From a virus, in the IMG/VR virus record IMGVR_UViG_3300008110_000055, positions 1-59,685 of that record: a stretch of DNA of 59,685 nt. One strand, written 5' to 3'. Positions 16,692-27,163 of the stretch are shown here, in pieces; positions within the stretch are counted from its first letter, which is position 1, and the number at the start of each line of letters is the position of its first letter. The position numbers and the translations under genes are program-made. The notes below the pieces were generated by a model, which did not search any database, was not told where the DNA came from, and worked only from the letters and a program-made list of their open reading frames with translations.

Positions 16692-17672
16692 ATGACCAGT
16701 ACTGTACCATCAACTCAGCAGCTAGGAATGCAACTGATCGGAGAAATGCCTCAGATCAGGACTAACGTAGGCCCCGGCTTCCAGCCCGTAAACGTGGCAG
16801 CCCCGGCACAGGCCGGCAACATCGATGTTAACCGAGAGATCTCGGGGACCAAGGCCCTAACCAAGCCTATGGACTATCAGTTCGCAGAAGACCGTCTAAC
16901 CAATATGGTCAACTCGAACAGTCGCTTCATGACGGAAGCTAAGCGTTCAGGTCTAGAGCAAGCCGCTACTCGTGGAGCTGGTAACAGTTCTATTGCTGCG
17001 GGTGCTGCTATGCGTGAGGCTATGAGAGCTGCTGCGCCTATCGCTCAGCAGGATGCAGGCTTTACGCAGACCGAGTATGGACGTGGCATGGCTGCCCAGT
17101 ACGAGGATGACCTAGCCGGTAACTCGCTGATTCGTGATCTAGACAAGACCCTGTTCACTCTACGTGGCCAGAACGCTATGTCTCAGAACGATCTGATGCG
17201 TAACATCGCTATGGCCAATGCTCAGGCTGGTATCTCAGATTCGACAGAGCGTGCTCGCATGGCTCGCCAGAATGAGATGGCTAACGCGGACGTTATGCGC
17301 GAAGCTATCCGCACACAGACGGACTTCCAGTTCCGCAATCAGATGGCCGAGAATGATACGTTCCGTACCAACTGGCTACAGGAACAGTCTAGCTTCCGAG
17401 ATATGATCAGCCAGACTTACACGTCTGAGCTAGGACTAAACGCTGCTATGCTAGACCGCCTAGGTCAGGCTTTCGTAGACGATCCTGAAGTGTTTAACCC
17501 GCAGGTAGTTAATGGTATGCTCAACTTCTTCCGTGGTCAGGCTAGCGGTATCATCAATCAGACCCTATCCAACATCATCGGAGACCGCATCGGTGCTACC
17601 CAGCCTGTCCCAGCACCTCGCGCGCCTAGCGGCACTGAGCAGCCCGGTGTAGTTAGAGACCCCGGTACCTAA
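16692..17672 (+). CDS. Putative internal virion/ejection protein (326 aa)
   Basis: A helical, Gln/Asn/Met/Ala-rich protein with repeated EMANADVMREAIRTQ-like segments, typical of proteins stored in the head and ejected with DNA. The C-terminus is Pro-rich (QPVPAPRAPSGTEQPG). It is the first of a run of such proteins before the 2226-residue one. The role is inferred from composition and context. Confidence 0.6.
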   Translation: MTSTVPSTQQLGMQLIGEMPQIRTNVGPGFQPVNVAAPAQAGNIDVNREISGTKALTKPMDYQFAEDRLTNMVNSNSRFMTEAKRSGLEQAATRGAGNSSIAAGAAMREAMRAAAPIAQQDAGFTQTEYGRGMAAQYEDDLAGNSLIRDLDKTLFTLRGQNAMSQNDLMRNIAMANAQAGISDSTERARMARQNEMANADVMREAIRTQTDFQFRNQMAENDTFRTNWLQEQSSFRDMISQTYTSELGLNAAMLDRLGQAFVDDPEVFNPQVVNGMLNFFRGQASGIINQTLSNIIGDRIGATQPVPAPRAPSGTEQPGVVRDPGT

Positions 17673-17682
17673 GGAGTAAGAT

Positions 17683-18132
17683 ATGTCACTGTTTGGTAAT
17701 ATTCTAGGAAGTATCGGATCTGCTATTCTCGGCAGATCTCAGCAGCGTTCTGCGGATCGTGCGGCTAGGGAGATGTCCGAGCGAGAGATCGCGTTTGAGC
17801 GAGAGGCTATCGGCCTACGCGCTAACGAAGATCGTCGTACCGCTAAGGAAGCCGCCTTGCTGCAGGAGTGGATGAGACAGAACAAGCGCGGCGAAAGAGT
17901 ACGTGGAGCCAAGAACTTTACTGGGTTTGCTGGGTCAGAGTTCAGGAACTATACACCTGCCGCGTCTGCTAATGGCAGGCAGGTAACGCCTGACGAGTTC
18001 ATCAGCTCAGGCGGATTGCTAGCGTCACTGGCAAATCCTCCGACTCCTGCCGCTACCTTAGCTACTCCCACACCTGCTAGCGGTGGCCTGATCGGCAACC
18101 TAACCAACGCCCTGTTTCCGAGGACTCCATAA
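17683..18132 (+). CDS. Putative ejection protein with N-terminal hydrophobic segment (149 aa)
   Basis: The N-terminus, MSLFGNILGSIGSAILG, is a short glycine-rich hydrophobic segment followed by a charged helix (SADRAAREMSEREIAFEREA). This layout, a membrane-active segment plus coiled coil, is common in small podovirus ejection proteins. The C-terminus is Pro/Ala/Thr-rich with a second hydrophobic Gly segment (GGLIGNLTNALF). The TAA shares its last base with the next ATG (TAATG). Confidence 0.6.
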   Translation: MSLFGNILGSIGSAILGRSQQRSADRAAREMSEREIAFEREAIGLRANEDRRTAKEAALLQEWMRQNKRGERVRGAKNFTGFAGSEFRNYTPAASANGRQVTPDEFISSGGLLASLANPPTPAATLATPTPASGGLIGNLTNALFPRTP

Positions 18133-18578
18133 TGGATGATAAGTACGCAGAAGGTGAAGATGACGGCATCGAGATGGACCTAGACATTCTTGTCGGCCTA
18201 TCCCTTAAGGTCATCAACAGCCCAGAAGGTGCGCAGGCGCTAGTCGCTGCCGCCAAGAACACCAAGACCCCGGCTAAGGGCGCTGGCCAGTTCATCATCA
18301 TGCTGATCGAGAACGTCAGTAAGGCTCTAGAGGATAGTGGTATCGATGTAGATCCTGCCGCTTGGATGGCCTCCGATGGTGCAGTAGCTACTGTCACTGA
18401 CGATATCATCGACGTCCTCTTAGAAGGCGGAGTCGAGATCGATCCTAACACATTCGCAGAAGAGCTGTATTTTGTAGTAGCGGATATGGTTAAGGGTATT
18501 GCTCAGGCTGAAGAGGCGCAGTCCGCTAGCCCTACGGCTGGTGCTAGTCCGATTGCTAACGCTCCCCTACTAGGATAA
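18132..18578 (+). CDS. Hypothetical acidic protein (148 aa)
   Basis: A strongly acidic, helical protein (many Asp/Glu, few Arg) with no recognised family. It overlaps the preceding stop by one base and lies within the ejection-protein block. It may be a chaperone or an internal head protein. That is a guess from charge and location. Confidence 0.55.
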   Translation: MDDKYAEGEDDGIEMDLDILVGLSLKVINSPEGAQALVAAAKNTKTPAKGAGQFIIMLIENVSKALEDSGIDVDPAAWMASDGAVATVTDDIIDVLLEGGVEIDPNTFAEELYFVVADMVKGIAQAEEAQSASPTAGASPIANAPLLG

Positions 18579-18588
18579 GGAGGTATCT

Positions 18589-19242
18589 ATGTCACTACTA
18601 GAAGCTATCCTAGGCGGAGCTATGCAGGGTGCTGGAAGAAGTATGGTCGAGGAAGACCAGCGCAAGAAGGACTACATGGATGAGAAGCGCCGCAACGCTA
18701 GAGAGGACGAGCTAGAGGCACGCCGAGCTAAGCGTGCTCTGGCTGAGCAGCTACGCCAAGAACAGCGCGAAGACAAGCAGTATGCTCGCCGTCGTGCAGA
18801 CCAGACTGCTGACCGAGATCTAGAGTGGAAGCGCGGTGAGCCAGAGCGCCAGACCAATCAGCGCTACATGGACTGGATGATGAGTCAGCCTCGCGGAGGC
18901 AGTGGCGGTGGTGGTGGATCCAGCCGACCAGTGTCTGTGACTAGCGAAGGACTACTAGCCAAGATGGGATTCCAGAGCAAGGACGAGCTGTACAAGTCAG
19001 GTGACGAGCAGGCTATTACCGCCTACGAAAGCCTCCTCGGTACCAAGCTAGCTCCGGAAGAGCTGGACGACCTGAACAATCGGCTAAGTGGTCTGGCGTC
19101 TAGACGTCGCGGTGCTCAGAGTATTCTGTCCAGCCAAGATGACGGCATGATTTACTTCGACACTGGATCACCTAACCAAGTACGTAACTCGGATGTAATG
19201 AGGCAGGCTGCCCTGCAGTCACGCCAGCCACCAACTCGATAA
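18589..19242 (+). CDS. Putative internal virion protein (217 aa)
   Basis: It begins with a hydrophobic Gly-rich segment (MSLLEAILGGAMQGAGRS), then a very highly charged Arg/Glu/Lys helix (residues about 24-85), a Gly linker (RGGSGGGGGSS), and a mixed C-terminal domain. It shares the MSL(L/F)...G opening layout with the protein at 17683, which suggests the two belong to one functional set of ejected proteins. Confidence 0.55.
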   Translation: MSLLEAILGGAMQGAGRSMVEEDQRKKDYMDEKRRNAREDELEARRAKRALAEQLRQEQREDKQYARRRADQTADRDLEWKRGEPERQTNQRYMDWMMSQPRGGSGGGGGSSRPVSVTSEGLLAKMGFQSKDELYKSGDEQAITAYESLLGTKLAPEELDDLNNRLSGLASRRRGAQSILSSQDDGMIYFDTGSPNQVRNSDVMRQAALQSRQPPTR

Positions 19243-19257
19243 GGAACCTACCTTAGT

Positions 19258-22200
19258 ATGGCACTTACCTCGTATCAGCGCAGACTAATCTCTCTAGGTC
19301 TAGCCACTCCAGAAGAGTTCGGCGTAGAGAGTAGCGCCGTAGCTCCGCTATCTATCAACGAGTTTCTAGTAGACCCTACCCCGCGCCTGCCTATTGCAGC
19401 TAAGCCTAAGGAAGATATGGGATTGCTGGAGATGGCTGGGCTAATCCCTGAAGCTGCTATTCAGGGTAGACGTGCTGCCGATACGACTGCTGCGGAACTA
19501 GAGAGAGCGCTAGCTGGCTCAGGCAGGGATATAGTAGCTACTGGCAACGTACGTAATCCGCTAAATATTATCGGAGCCTTATACGACGCAGCTACGACTG
19601 AGGCAACACTAGGTGAAGCCTTTGGTGATAGACTGACGTCGGATCGCGAGGAGTTGGCTCAGGCTCGGTTAGAGCAGAACGAAGCTCGGCAGAGAGTAGA
19701 AGCTCTCGGTGAACGCAGTACAACGCTACGTACCGTAGCGGACGCGGCTGGCTCGGCACCAGAGAGCGTGGGCTCGATGGTCGGCGGTATTGCTGGCGGC
19801 GCGCTCGGTACGTTAGCTAAGCCGGGCGGTGGTACTGCTGTTGGCGGCGTCATCGGATCAATGGTCGGCTCTATCCCGATGGTACGCAAGGCGTTCTACG
19901 CATCATGGGACGAGGCTTATCAAGCTGCCCGTCAGGCTGGAATGTCAGAACAAGAGGCATCGTCTCTAGCAGACGAGCAGGCGTTCGAGCAAGCTTCCGT
20001 TGAGTTCGGCGTCGAAGCCGTTACCGGTGCTATCCCCGGCATCAAGATTGGCGGAGGACTGCTAAAGCGTACTGCGCTTAATGCTCTAGGACGTACAACT
20101 GTAGAGGCTGGATCCGAGGCTGTTACTCCGTATGCCCAGAATGCTGTGCGTGCCGGCTCTGCAGCTATCGAAGGAGACGAGAGAGAGGCTGGCGTAATTG
20201 CTGGCATGGTCAAGAACTGGGATAGTCCAGAGCTACGAGAAGAGGCAGTACGTGGCTTTCTAGCTGGCGGTCTAGCCTCAGGCGCTCTGATTACTCCGGT
20301 AACTGCTGCCGAGCAGGCTGCTCAGATTCGCTCAGAGCAGGCACTACAGGCAAAGAAAGATGACCTACGTAATGAAGCTGCTGACGCTTTCCAGACTGCG
20401 CGTACTGATCGTCTTCGTCAGGAGGCTGAGCTTACTCGCGCTACGGAAGCACTTAAGCAGCAGGAGCTAGTCCGCTTCGCGGCTAAGAATGAGAACAACG
20501 CCCGCATCGCTTCCGCGTTCCAGACTGGCAAGGCAGAGCAGCTAGACCTCTTCGGAGGAGATCCAGAGCTAGCCGATGGCGTCGGTGGTGTGATGGAGGC
20601 TGAGTCACGCCTAGCGTCAGAGCGTAGTGTTCAGACTGCTCAGCAAGAAGCTGGCGTACGTGAGCGTCGTGCTCAGCGTGACGCTATCGATCGTGAGATT
20701 ACTACTACGGCTGCTAACGAGCCGGGTAACATCATGGCTAACGCTTTTGCGGCTGCTAACCGTGATCGTAGTATTGCTAATGCGGTAGACCTTCCGGCTC
20801 CTGCTGCTCCGCAGGCTCCGCCTGTAACTCCTGAACCAGAACAGCTATCTCTGCCGATGGTAGACAATCAAGTACGGGATATCGACGAAGCTCGCAAGGC
20901 TGTAGCCGCTAAGCAGGCCAGACAGCAGGCCGGTAAGCAGAGTGCCGTAACTAGACAGGCCGAAGTATCGCGCAAAGAGATGCGCGACTTTGCCGTGCGC
21001 TATCTAGAGCAGAACCCTAACGCTACCGATGATGACGTGCTAGTAGCCCAGAGAGACTGGCGTGCTGGCGAGATTGCTCGCAGGACTGCGGCTGTCCAGC
21101 CAGTAGCTACCCCGGCTCCCGTAGTCTCTAAGCCAGTTAAGCCTGCAGCACCCAAGGTACCTAAGGTAGCAGACGAGGACGGTAACGCTCCTGCTGTATC
21201 GTACGACGATGTACTAGCTCGCCTAGCTAAGCCTACTGACACTCCTGCTGTTACTGAGAAAGTAGCTAAGGTAGTGCCGGAGAAAGCTGCTATCACTGTG
21301 GAAGGTGATACCGAAGAGTTTGACGTGGCTAGGATCAAGGAGCCTGACGTACGCGAAACGGCTAAGCGTAATCCTAACCTACGTAACTTCCTCAAGGGTA
21401 CCGTAGTAGAGCCGGTTATGTATCACGTTACCAGCAAGACTGCTGACATTCGTAACTGGGTAGCTGCTCGTGGACAGATTGGCCCACACCTTAGCACTAA
21501 CTTTGAGGTAGGTACCAAGGCTGCTCGTGGTAGCAACCAAGACAAAAAGACTCTACGCATGGCTGTCAACATCAAGAAGCCGCTGCGTCTACAGGACTAC
21601 GGTAACTGGGGTATCGAGGATGTAGGTCCCCAGCTACGCGACATGAACCTAGTAACTCCGGAACGTCTAGCTCAGGCTGAGGCGGAGGTTGCTGCTATCC
21701 GCGAAGAGTACGAATCCCTAGACTTCAGCACACCGTTTTCCGAGAACAGGATGATGGAGCTAGAGGCTAAGGAGAATGAAGTAGTACGCGAGCTGATCCG
21801 CGAGACTGGGCACGATGGCGTTATGTACGTCAATCGTTTCGAGATCCCCGGACTAGATGACACTGAGAAGCAGTCACGCCTAACAGCGCGCGGTAAGCCT
21901 CGCGGTGCTGATCTAGTTATGCCTGACGCTGAGTTCGCTGACATCTTCCCTGAGGTGGATGTGTCTGTCATGGCTCTAGACTCTAACCAAGTCAAGAACA
22001 TCGACGAGAACACTGGGGAGTTTAACCCGGCTAACTCTGACGTTAAGGCTGCTGTAACTACAGGAGAGATTGCCGAGACGTACGGAGAAGATGCTGCTAA
22101 CCTAATAGACGACTACAACAATGCTCGCGGTCCTAAGCAACGAGTACAGGCTCTATTCGATTACCTAGAGGTAGCGTCGCGTACTGGTCGCGAGAACGCG

Positions 22201-25200
22201 ATCGTTCGTACTCTACTGCCGATCATGAAGAAGTATCAGGGTCTAGTACCTGACATTCAGATCGACACGGCTAAGAAGTACGTTAAGACTCAGAGCGGAC
22301 TAGAGACGCTAGGTTATTACAACCCGAACAACGGTAAGCTGCGCTTTGGTATGGGCGGCATTACTCCACGCATCGTAGCTCACGAAATCCTACACGCTCT
22401 TACTTGGGTAAGACTTCGTGACAAGGCTGCGGTCAAGACGGACAAGCAGCTAGCTGCCGCTGTTGCTCAGATCAGCGAGGTACGTAACAGCTTCCAGCAG
22501 TGGTACGATACCAAGGGTAAGCAGGAGCTAAAGCGTAATCCAGACTCCCCGCTCAGCAGAATCATCTCTCCGCGTAACGGCGGCTTGGTGGATCAGGCTG
22601 GTAAGGTAGACGTGGATGAGATCGTAACCTACGGTCTAACGGACAAGAACATTCAGGATGTACTACGTAGCCTGCCGGCCCGTGGTACGCTCGGCAACGT
22701 CTACCGTAAGCTAGTCAACCTAGTCCGCAATGCTCTAGGCATGGCTGACTCTAAGAAGAACATGGACGCGCTTGAGTCGCTACTTGAAGCTACGGCTACG
22801 GCTATTGATACCACTACTACGGACAATCGTAGCGAAGTGCTGGCTGATTTTTCTGATTCTACCGTAGACGAAGTAGCTACGCAGGCTAGAGAAGTAGCGG
22901 CTGCCGCGACTGGCGGACTAGATAAGACTACCCTGATGGATAGGCTGTCTGTATCTACCAACGCTCTTGAGCGTGCTCAGGAAGTTATGCAGGGCAAGCG
23001 CGATCCTAGCTCGCTTAAGGCTAAGGTTGCTGACTTCTTCCTGCCTAAGAATGCGGGAGTAGAGTCTCTGCGTCAGGCTATCGAGACGGCTAAGGGACGC
23101 GAGGTAGCGCTAGAGTATATCATCTTAGGTCAGACTGCCGACGAACAGATCATCGCTAACAACGAAGAGCTAGCTAAGACTCTCATCAAGCCGGGCATCT
23201 CTCCGGAGGACTACGCAAAGGCTGAGGCTAAGATCAAGCAGGAGAACCCAGAGCTGTTTGGCGCTCTAGTCAACATGCGCGAAGAGTTCAAGAAGAACAG
23301 CCTACAGATCGTAAAGGAGCTGTACGAGTCTTCACGCGTAGAGAACGGTGAGTTCAAGCCTAGCCCTGCGGTAGTACGACAGATCAACGCTATCATGGCT
23401 AACCTAGATAACTACTGGACTACGGCCTATCAGGTACACAACCCCAAGGAGCGTAAGCAGTGGCAAGAGCTGGTCCGTGGTACCGACAAGGGTAAGCAGA
23501 TCCTACAGGATGCTACGGAATTCCTACGCAACGACCTGACTAACTTCGAGCTGGACAAGCTTGAGAAGATGCCGCGTGCTCGCCTTGAGCGCATTCACGC
23601 TGCTTGGATCGGAGAGGCTGGAGTTAGCACTCTCAAGAAGGATGAGCTAGTATCAGCTCTTCGCTCCTTCTTCGCAGGGTCTGATCCGCGCAACTCTGAG
23701 GCTGCAGAAGCTACCGTCACTACGGCTATTCAGGATCTACTACGTGAGACCCGTGGTGTAGACAGGCTTACCAAGTACTTCTCACAGAACCGTGTAGGAC
23801 TCGGCGTGCTCAAGGAGCGTGTCGATGTGCCTGCTCCTATCGCTGCGCTGATGGGCAAGATCGAAGATCCTCTCACGGTAATCTATAACACCCAGCTAGC
23901 TCAGGGCCTACTGCTTGAGCAGCTACGCTTTGCGCGTCAGCTAAAGCAGGACTACACTGGCAAGTACTTCTTCAATTCCAAGAGCGACGCTACTGCCGCT
24001 GGGGTTACGAACGCTACCGAGCTACGCGGTCCGTCAATGGGCGCACTGAATGGAATGTGGACTTCGCCCGAAGCTGCGCAGATGTTTGCCAACGACTCTG
24101 AGACTAGACATCCTCTAGTCGAGTTGATGTCGAACACTCTCGGCAAGTACGCCAGCGTCTTCAAGTTTACCAACCTCGTACTCAATCCGCTACTGATGCT
24201 CTACAACGGCGTCGGTTCTTTCAGCATGGCTATGGCTAACGGCGTAGGTCCTTCTTACATGAGTAAGATTATCCCCGCTGTAATCGGTACTACGGCTGCT
24301 AACCTAGAGGCACTCAAGACTGGTAAGTTTAACCAGCAGACGTACGACATGTACCGCAACATGCTGGCCGATACTCCGATTGCGGAGGCTATGCGTCGTC
24401 GTCCGCTAGAGCAGGCGGTAGAAAACCTACGCTCGGCTGGCGCTATGCCGGATAGCTCAACGTGGGAGCGCGTGAGCAAGACTGCCGGTGATAGCTATAG
24501 TGCCCTGTGGACTATCTACTCGGGTATGGACCTAGGCGCTAAGCTAGTAGTGTACTACAAGCAGCTAGATGTTCTTACTGAAGTAAACGATAACCTGCCG
24601 CAGGAGCTACGCCTAACGGAAGACCAGCTATCAGAACGTGCCGCTGCGCGTACTCGTCAGACTACGTTCTCGTACGAGCTGGCTGCTTCTCTAGTCCGTG
24701 ACCTAGATCGTACCGGTATCTTTGTATTCGCTACCTACCAGTACGAGACGTTCCGCTCGCTGCTAATGTCGGGCTACAGAGCTGCTGACGATATCCGCCT
24801 AGCTGATACTCTGGCTAACGAGGGTCACACTGCTGCGGCTAACGTTCTCCGGGGGCACGCTGCTGGACGTAGCATCGGTATCGCTGCTGCCATGAGCAAT
24901 CAGTACCTAGCCAACAAGCTAGCTCTAGCCGCGTTCATGGGCTTTGCCTCAATGATCGGCTACGGTCTAGATGAAGGAGACGAGGAGGAGCGTAAGAAGG
25001 TAGAAGACGCCTACCGTATGTCCAACAGTTTCGTCATGAACAAGGACGTACGTGTAGTAGGTAAGGCTCCTGATGGTTCATACCTGATGGTAGACGTAGG
25101 CCGAGTAACGGATCCCTACGGTCCGATGACGGAGCTTATGGGTGCGATCGGGTCTGGTGATACTGAGCGCATTGCCGCGGCTACTGCTGCTCTAGTCTCG

Positions 25201-25938
25201 CTCAATCCGCTACTCAAGGATTCGGCCAAGATGATTACCGGTCAGAGCCGTGTGCCTACTGCTATCCGCAACGATCCAGAAGCGGACGCGGGCTATAAGG
25301 CTGCCGGACTGAACGACAACTTCATCAACTTTGCTGCTGGCTCGTTCTTGACTGCGAGCGGTATGCTCAAGCAGCCGATCGTCGAAGCGTCTAAGTTTAC
25401 CGGCCTACTAGAGGAAGTGGATGTAGTGCCGGAGGAGGCTGTCGTAGAGCACTGGGCTGTAGAGATGGCTACTAACAATCTCATTAAGATGCAGAGATTC
25501 GACCCACTTAAGAGTATCAATCTCCTACAGCAGCAGGATCTACGTACTGCTAAGCGCGACCTTAACGACGTGGTAGCTGCGTCAGCTACGCTGGATATGG
25601 ATAACATTCGTAGCCAGTACCTAGACGTACGCTCTCAGGAAGTCGAGGGACTCAAGGAGTACGTAGCTCTGGCCGAGATCGCTAGGATTTCTGGCAAGAC
25701 TCCGGAGGAGATCGCTGCTGCTCTAAAGGAAACTAGCCTATCACGCGGGCAGCAGACCTATGTCCTCAGCCCGAGAGCTGTAAACTTTAGCTCGTCCGTG
25801 TTGTCTGAATCTACCATTAAGCAGCTAGAACAGGACGAGATGGCGAAGGCAGATACCCACCAGCGCCGTGTCCAGATTGCTAACAAATACCGAGAGCTTC
25901 GCCGCGAGCTTAACAAGATCGACAGGGAGAACCGTTAA
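19258..25938 (+). CDS. Giant internal/ejection protein with ART-like and zincin motifs (2226 aa)
   Basis: By far the largest protein, in the slot where podoviruses encode internal core proteins that enter the host with DNA. Features in order: a Gly-zipper hydrophobic region (about 170-205); a long coiled-coil, Ala/Gln-rich part (about 360-580); an ADP-ribosyltransferase-like domain (about 718-880) with YHVTSKTADI, GPHLSTNFEVGTKAA, AVNIKKPLRLQDYG and GHDGVMYVNRFE, resembling ART domains of phage polyvalent proteins; a zinc-metallopeptidase motif HEILH (about 1042-1046, in IVAHEILHALT); and a helical C-terminal half with hydrophobic segments (about 1640-1680 and 1885-1905). Activities are predicted from motifs only. 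Confidence 0.75.
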   Translation: MALTSYQRRLISLGLATPEEFGVESSAVAPLSINEFLVDPTPRLPIAAKPKEDMGLLEMAGLIPEAAIQGRRAADTTAAELERALAGSGRDIVATGNVRNPLNIIGALYDAATTEATLGEAFGDRLTSDREELAQARLEQNEARQRVEALGERSTTLRTVADAAGSAPESVGSMVGGIAGGALGTLAKPGGGTAVGGVIGSMVGSIPMVRKAFYASWDEAYQAARQAGMSEQEASSLADEQAFEQASVEFGVEAVTGAIPGIKIGGGLLKRTALNALGRTTVEAGSEAVTPYAQNAVRAGSAAIEGDEREAGVIAGMVKNWDSPELREEAVRGFLAGGLASGALITPVTAAEQAAQIRSEQALQAKKDDLRNEAADAFQTARTDRLRQEAELTRATEALKQQELVRFAAKNENNARIASAFQTGKAEQLDLFGGDPELADGVGGVMEAESRLASERSVQTAQQEAGVRERRAQRDAIDREITTTAANEPGNIMANAFAAANRDRSIANAVDLPAPAAPQAPPVTPEPEQLSLPMVDNQVRDIDEARKAVAAKQARQQAGKQSAVTRQAEVSRKEMRDFAVRYLEQNPNATDDDVLVAQRDWRAGEIARRTAAVQPVATPAPVVSKPVKPAAPKVPKVADEDGNAPAVSYDDVLARLAKPTDTPAVTEKVAKVVPEKAAITVEGDTEEFDVARIKEPDVRETAKRNPNLRNFLKGTVVEPVMYHVTSKTADIRNWVAARGQIGPHLSTNFEVGTKAARGSNQDKKTLRMAVNIKKPLRLQDYGNWGIEDVGPQLRDMNLVTPERLAQAEAEVAAIREEYESLDFSTPFSENRMMELEAKENEVVRELIRETGHDGVMYVNRFEIPGLDDTEKQSRLTARGKPRGADLVMPDAEFADIFPEVDVSVMALDSNQVKNIDENTGEFNPANSDVKAAVTTGEIAETYGEDAANLIDDYNNARGPKQRVQALFDYLEVASRTGRENAIVRTLLPIMKKYQGLVPDIQIDTAKKYVKTQSGLETLGYYNPNNGKLRFGMGGITPRIVAHEILHALTWVRLRDKAAVKTDKQLAAAVAQISEVRNSFQQWYDTKGKQELKRNPDSPLSRIISPRNGGLVDQAGKVDVDEIVTYGLTDKNIQDVLRSLPARGTLGNVYRKLVNLVRNALGMADSKKNMDALESLLEATATAIDTTTTDNRSEVLADFSDSTVDEVATQAREVAAAATGGLDKTTLMDRLSVSTNALERAQEVMQGKRDPSSLKAKVADFFLPKNAGVESLRQAIETAKGREVALEYIILGQTADEQIIANNEELAKTLIKPGISPEDYAKAEAKIKQENPELFGALVNMREEFKKNSLQIVKELYESSRVENGEFKPSPAVVRQINAIMANLDNYWTTAYQVHNPKERKQWQELVRGTDKGKQILQDATEFLRNDLTNFELDKLEKMPRARLERIHAAWIGEAGVSTLKKDELVSALRSFFAGSDPRNSEAAEATVTTAIQDLLRETRGVDRLTKYFSQNRVGLGVLKERVDVPAPIAALMGKIEDPLTVIYNTQLAQGLLLEQLRFARQLKQDYTGKYFFNSKSDATAAGVTNATELRGPSMGALNGMWTSPEAAQMFANDSETRHPLVELMSNTLGKYASVFKFTNLVLNPLLMLYNGVGSFSMAMANGVGPSYMSKIIPAVIGTTAANLEALKTGKFNQQTYDMYRNMLADTPIAEAMRRRPLEQAVENLRSAGAMPDSSTWERVSKTAGDSYSALWTIYSGMDLGAKLVVYYKQLDVLTEVNDNLPQELRLTEDQLSERAAARTRQTTFSYELAASLVRDLDRTGIFVFATYQYETFRSLLMSGYRAADDIRLADTLANEGHTAAANVLRGHAAGRSIGIAAAMSNQYLANKLALAAFMGFASMIGYGLDEGDEEERKKVEDAYRMSNSFVMNKDVRVVGKAPDGSYLMVDVGRVTDPYGPMTELMGAIGSGDTERIAAATAALVSLNPLLKDSAKMITGQSRVPTAIRNDPEADAGYKAAGLNDNFINFAAGSFLTASGMLKQPIVEASKFTGLLEEVDVVPEEAVVEHWAVEMATNNLIKMQRFDPLKSINLLQQQDLRTAKRDLNDVVAASATLDMDNIRSQYLDVRSQEVEGLKEYVALAEIARISGKTPEEIAAALKETSLSRGQQTYVLSPRAVNFSSSVLSESTIKQLEQDEMAKADTHQRRVQIANKYRELRRELNKIDRENR

Positions 25939-25940
25939 TC

Positions 25941-27155
25941 ATGCTACCACAGTTCAACAACCAGAACACGCCGGTTACTCCTAACAACGGCAATCCGAAT
26001 ACCATCTACAACAAGCCTCGCGCTACTGAGTATTCTGGGTACATTACTCCTGTAGGCTACCTTCCGGGTGAGGAGGCGCTAGATCCGGTGTATGAGCCTA
26101 CTGCTAGCGTTCAGCCTACGTTCGCTCCCATGGACAAGAATCCTAGAAGTGCTGGTCCGGTCGTGCCTGAGACCATGCTACCTAACTACGGCATGCTACA
26201 GCCTCAGCAGGAGGTTAAGCCTGTACGCGGTTCTGACGATAACTACCGTGGCCCTATGCCTAGCGACGCTGTTCCTATGCCTAAGCCACGTCCCATTTCC
26301 GTAGGGGATAGTGGCCCTGTAGCGCCTGTAATCAGCGGTCCGAGTATTCCGGGAAGCCCGTCAACGGCTACTCCCGTAGTCACGCCAGAGTCGGTAAGTG
26401 CTCCTGACAATCGTACCACTATGGGTCAGTGGCTACCGCGTTTCGCTATCGATCCGTCCGTACTAGGTACGCAGTTCGGGTCTAGTGGTAACTCCTCACT
26501 AGACTACTGGAGACAGCGCTTAGGGCAGATCAGGTCAGGGGGCACGCAGCCGCAGGATCCCGGAACTACACCCGGTCCTGGTACAGGCGGCGGAGCTACA
26601 GGTCCTATTGCTCAGCCTAACCAGCCGGCTGATCCTATCACTCCGGTCATCCGTCCGCCTAATGACTCAGCCACACCGGGCATCATCGGCGTAGATCCTC
26701 AGTTCAACACCGGGCAGTTTGGCCTAGGTGCTGGTCTAGGTCTAGCTAACTTTAGTACTGTAGCCTCTGCTATCTTCCCGAACGATCCGTCACGTTCCAG
26801 ACAGGCGGCTGATACTCTAGCGCGTACGTATCCTCTGATGGACGCAGCTCAGCGCGCAGAGGTAGAGGAGTTGGACAATCCGAGCACTCCTCCGGAACGT
26901 CGTCGTAGTATCCTACAGCGCGTGGGCGACTTCCTCAAGAGAGAGTGGGAGAAGGAAAAGGCGAACTGGTCAGAGAATCCTATGAGAGAACTTATCAACA
27001 CCTTTGTTCCGGGTGTAGGTACAGCTATCCAAGCTGGCGTAGATATCTTCCGCCCTGACGTAGATCCTATGATCCGCGAAGGCATGGTTACTGTAGGAAG
27101 AACTACACAGACCAACACCGGAGACCGTTCAGCAGAGCGCGCTAGCCCGAGGTAA
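25941..27155 (+). CDS. Hypothetical Pro/Gly-rich structural protein (404 aa)
   Basis: Residues 1-260 are low-complexity and very rich in Pro, Asn, Thr and Gly (GGTQPQDPGTTPGPGTGGG). The C-terminal third is more ordered and helical (LKREWEKEKANWSENPMREL). It starts 2 nt after the giant protein. The extended region suggests a flexible virion protein or linker. Function is unknown. Confidence 0.55.
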   Translation: MLPQFNNQNTPVTPNNGNPNTIYNKPRATEYSGYITPVGYLPGEEALDPVYEPTASVQPTFAPMDKNPRSAGPVVPETMLPNYGMLQPQQEVKPVRGSDDNYRGPMPSDAVPMPKPRPISVGDSGPVAPVISGPSIPGSPSTATPVVTPESVSAPDNRTTMGQWLPRFAIDPSVLGTQFGSSGNSSLDYWRQRLGQIRSGGTQPQDPGTTPGPGTGGGATGPIAQPNQPADPITPVIRPPNDSATPGIIGVDPQFNTGQFGLGAGLGLANFSTVASAIFPNDPSRSRQAADTLARTYPLMDAAQRAEVEELDNPSTPPERRRSILQRVGDFLKREWEKEKANWSENPMRELINTFVPGVGTAIQAGVDIFRPDVDPMIREGMVTVGRTTQTNTGDRSAERASPR

Positions 27156-27163
27156 CTACTAGT

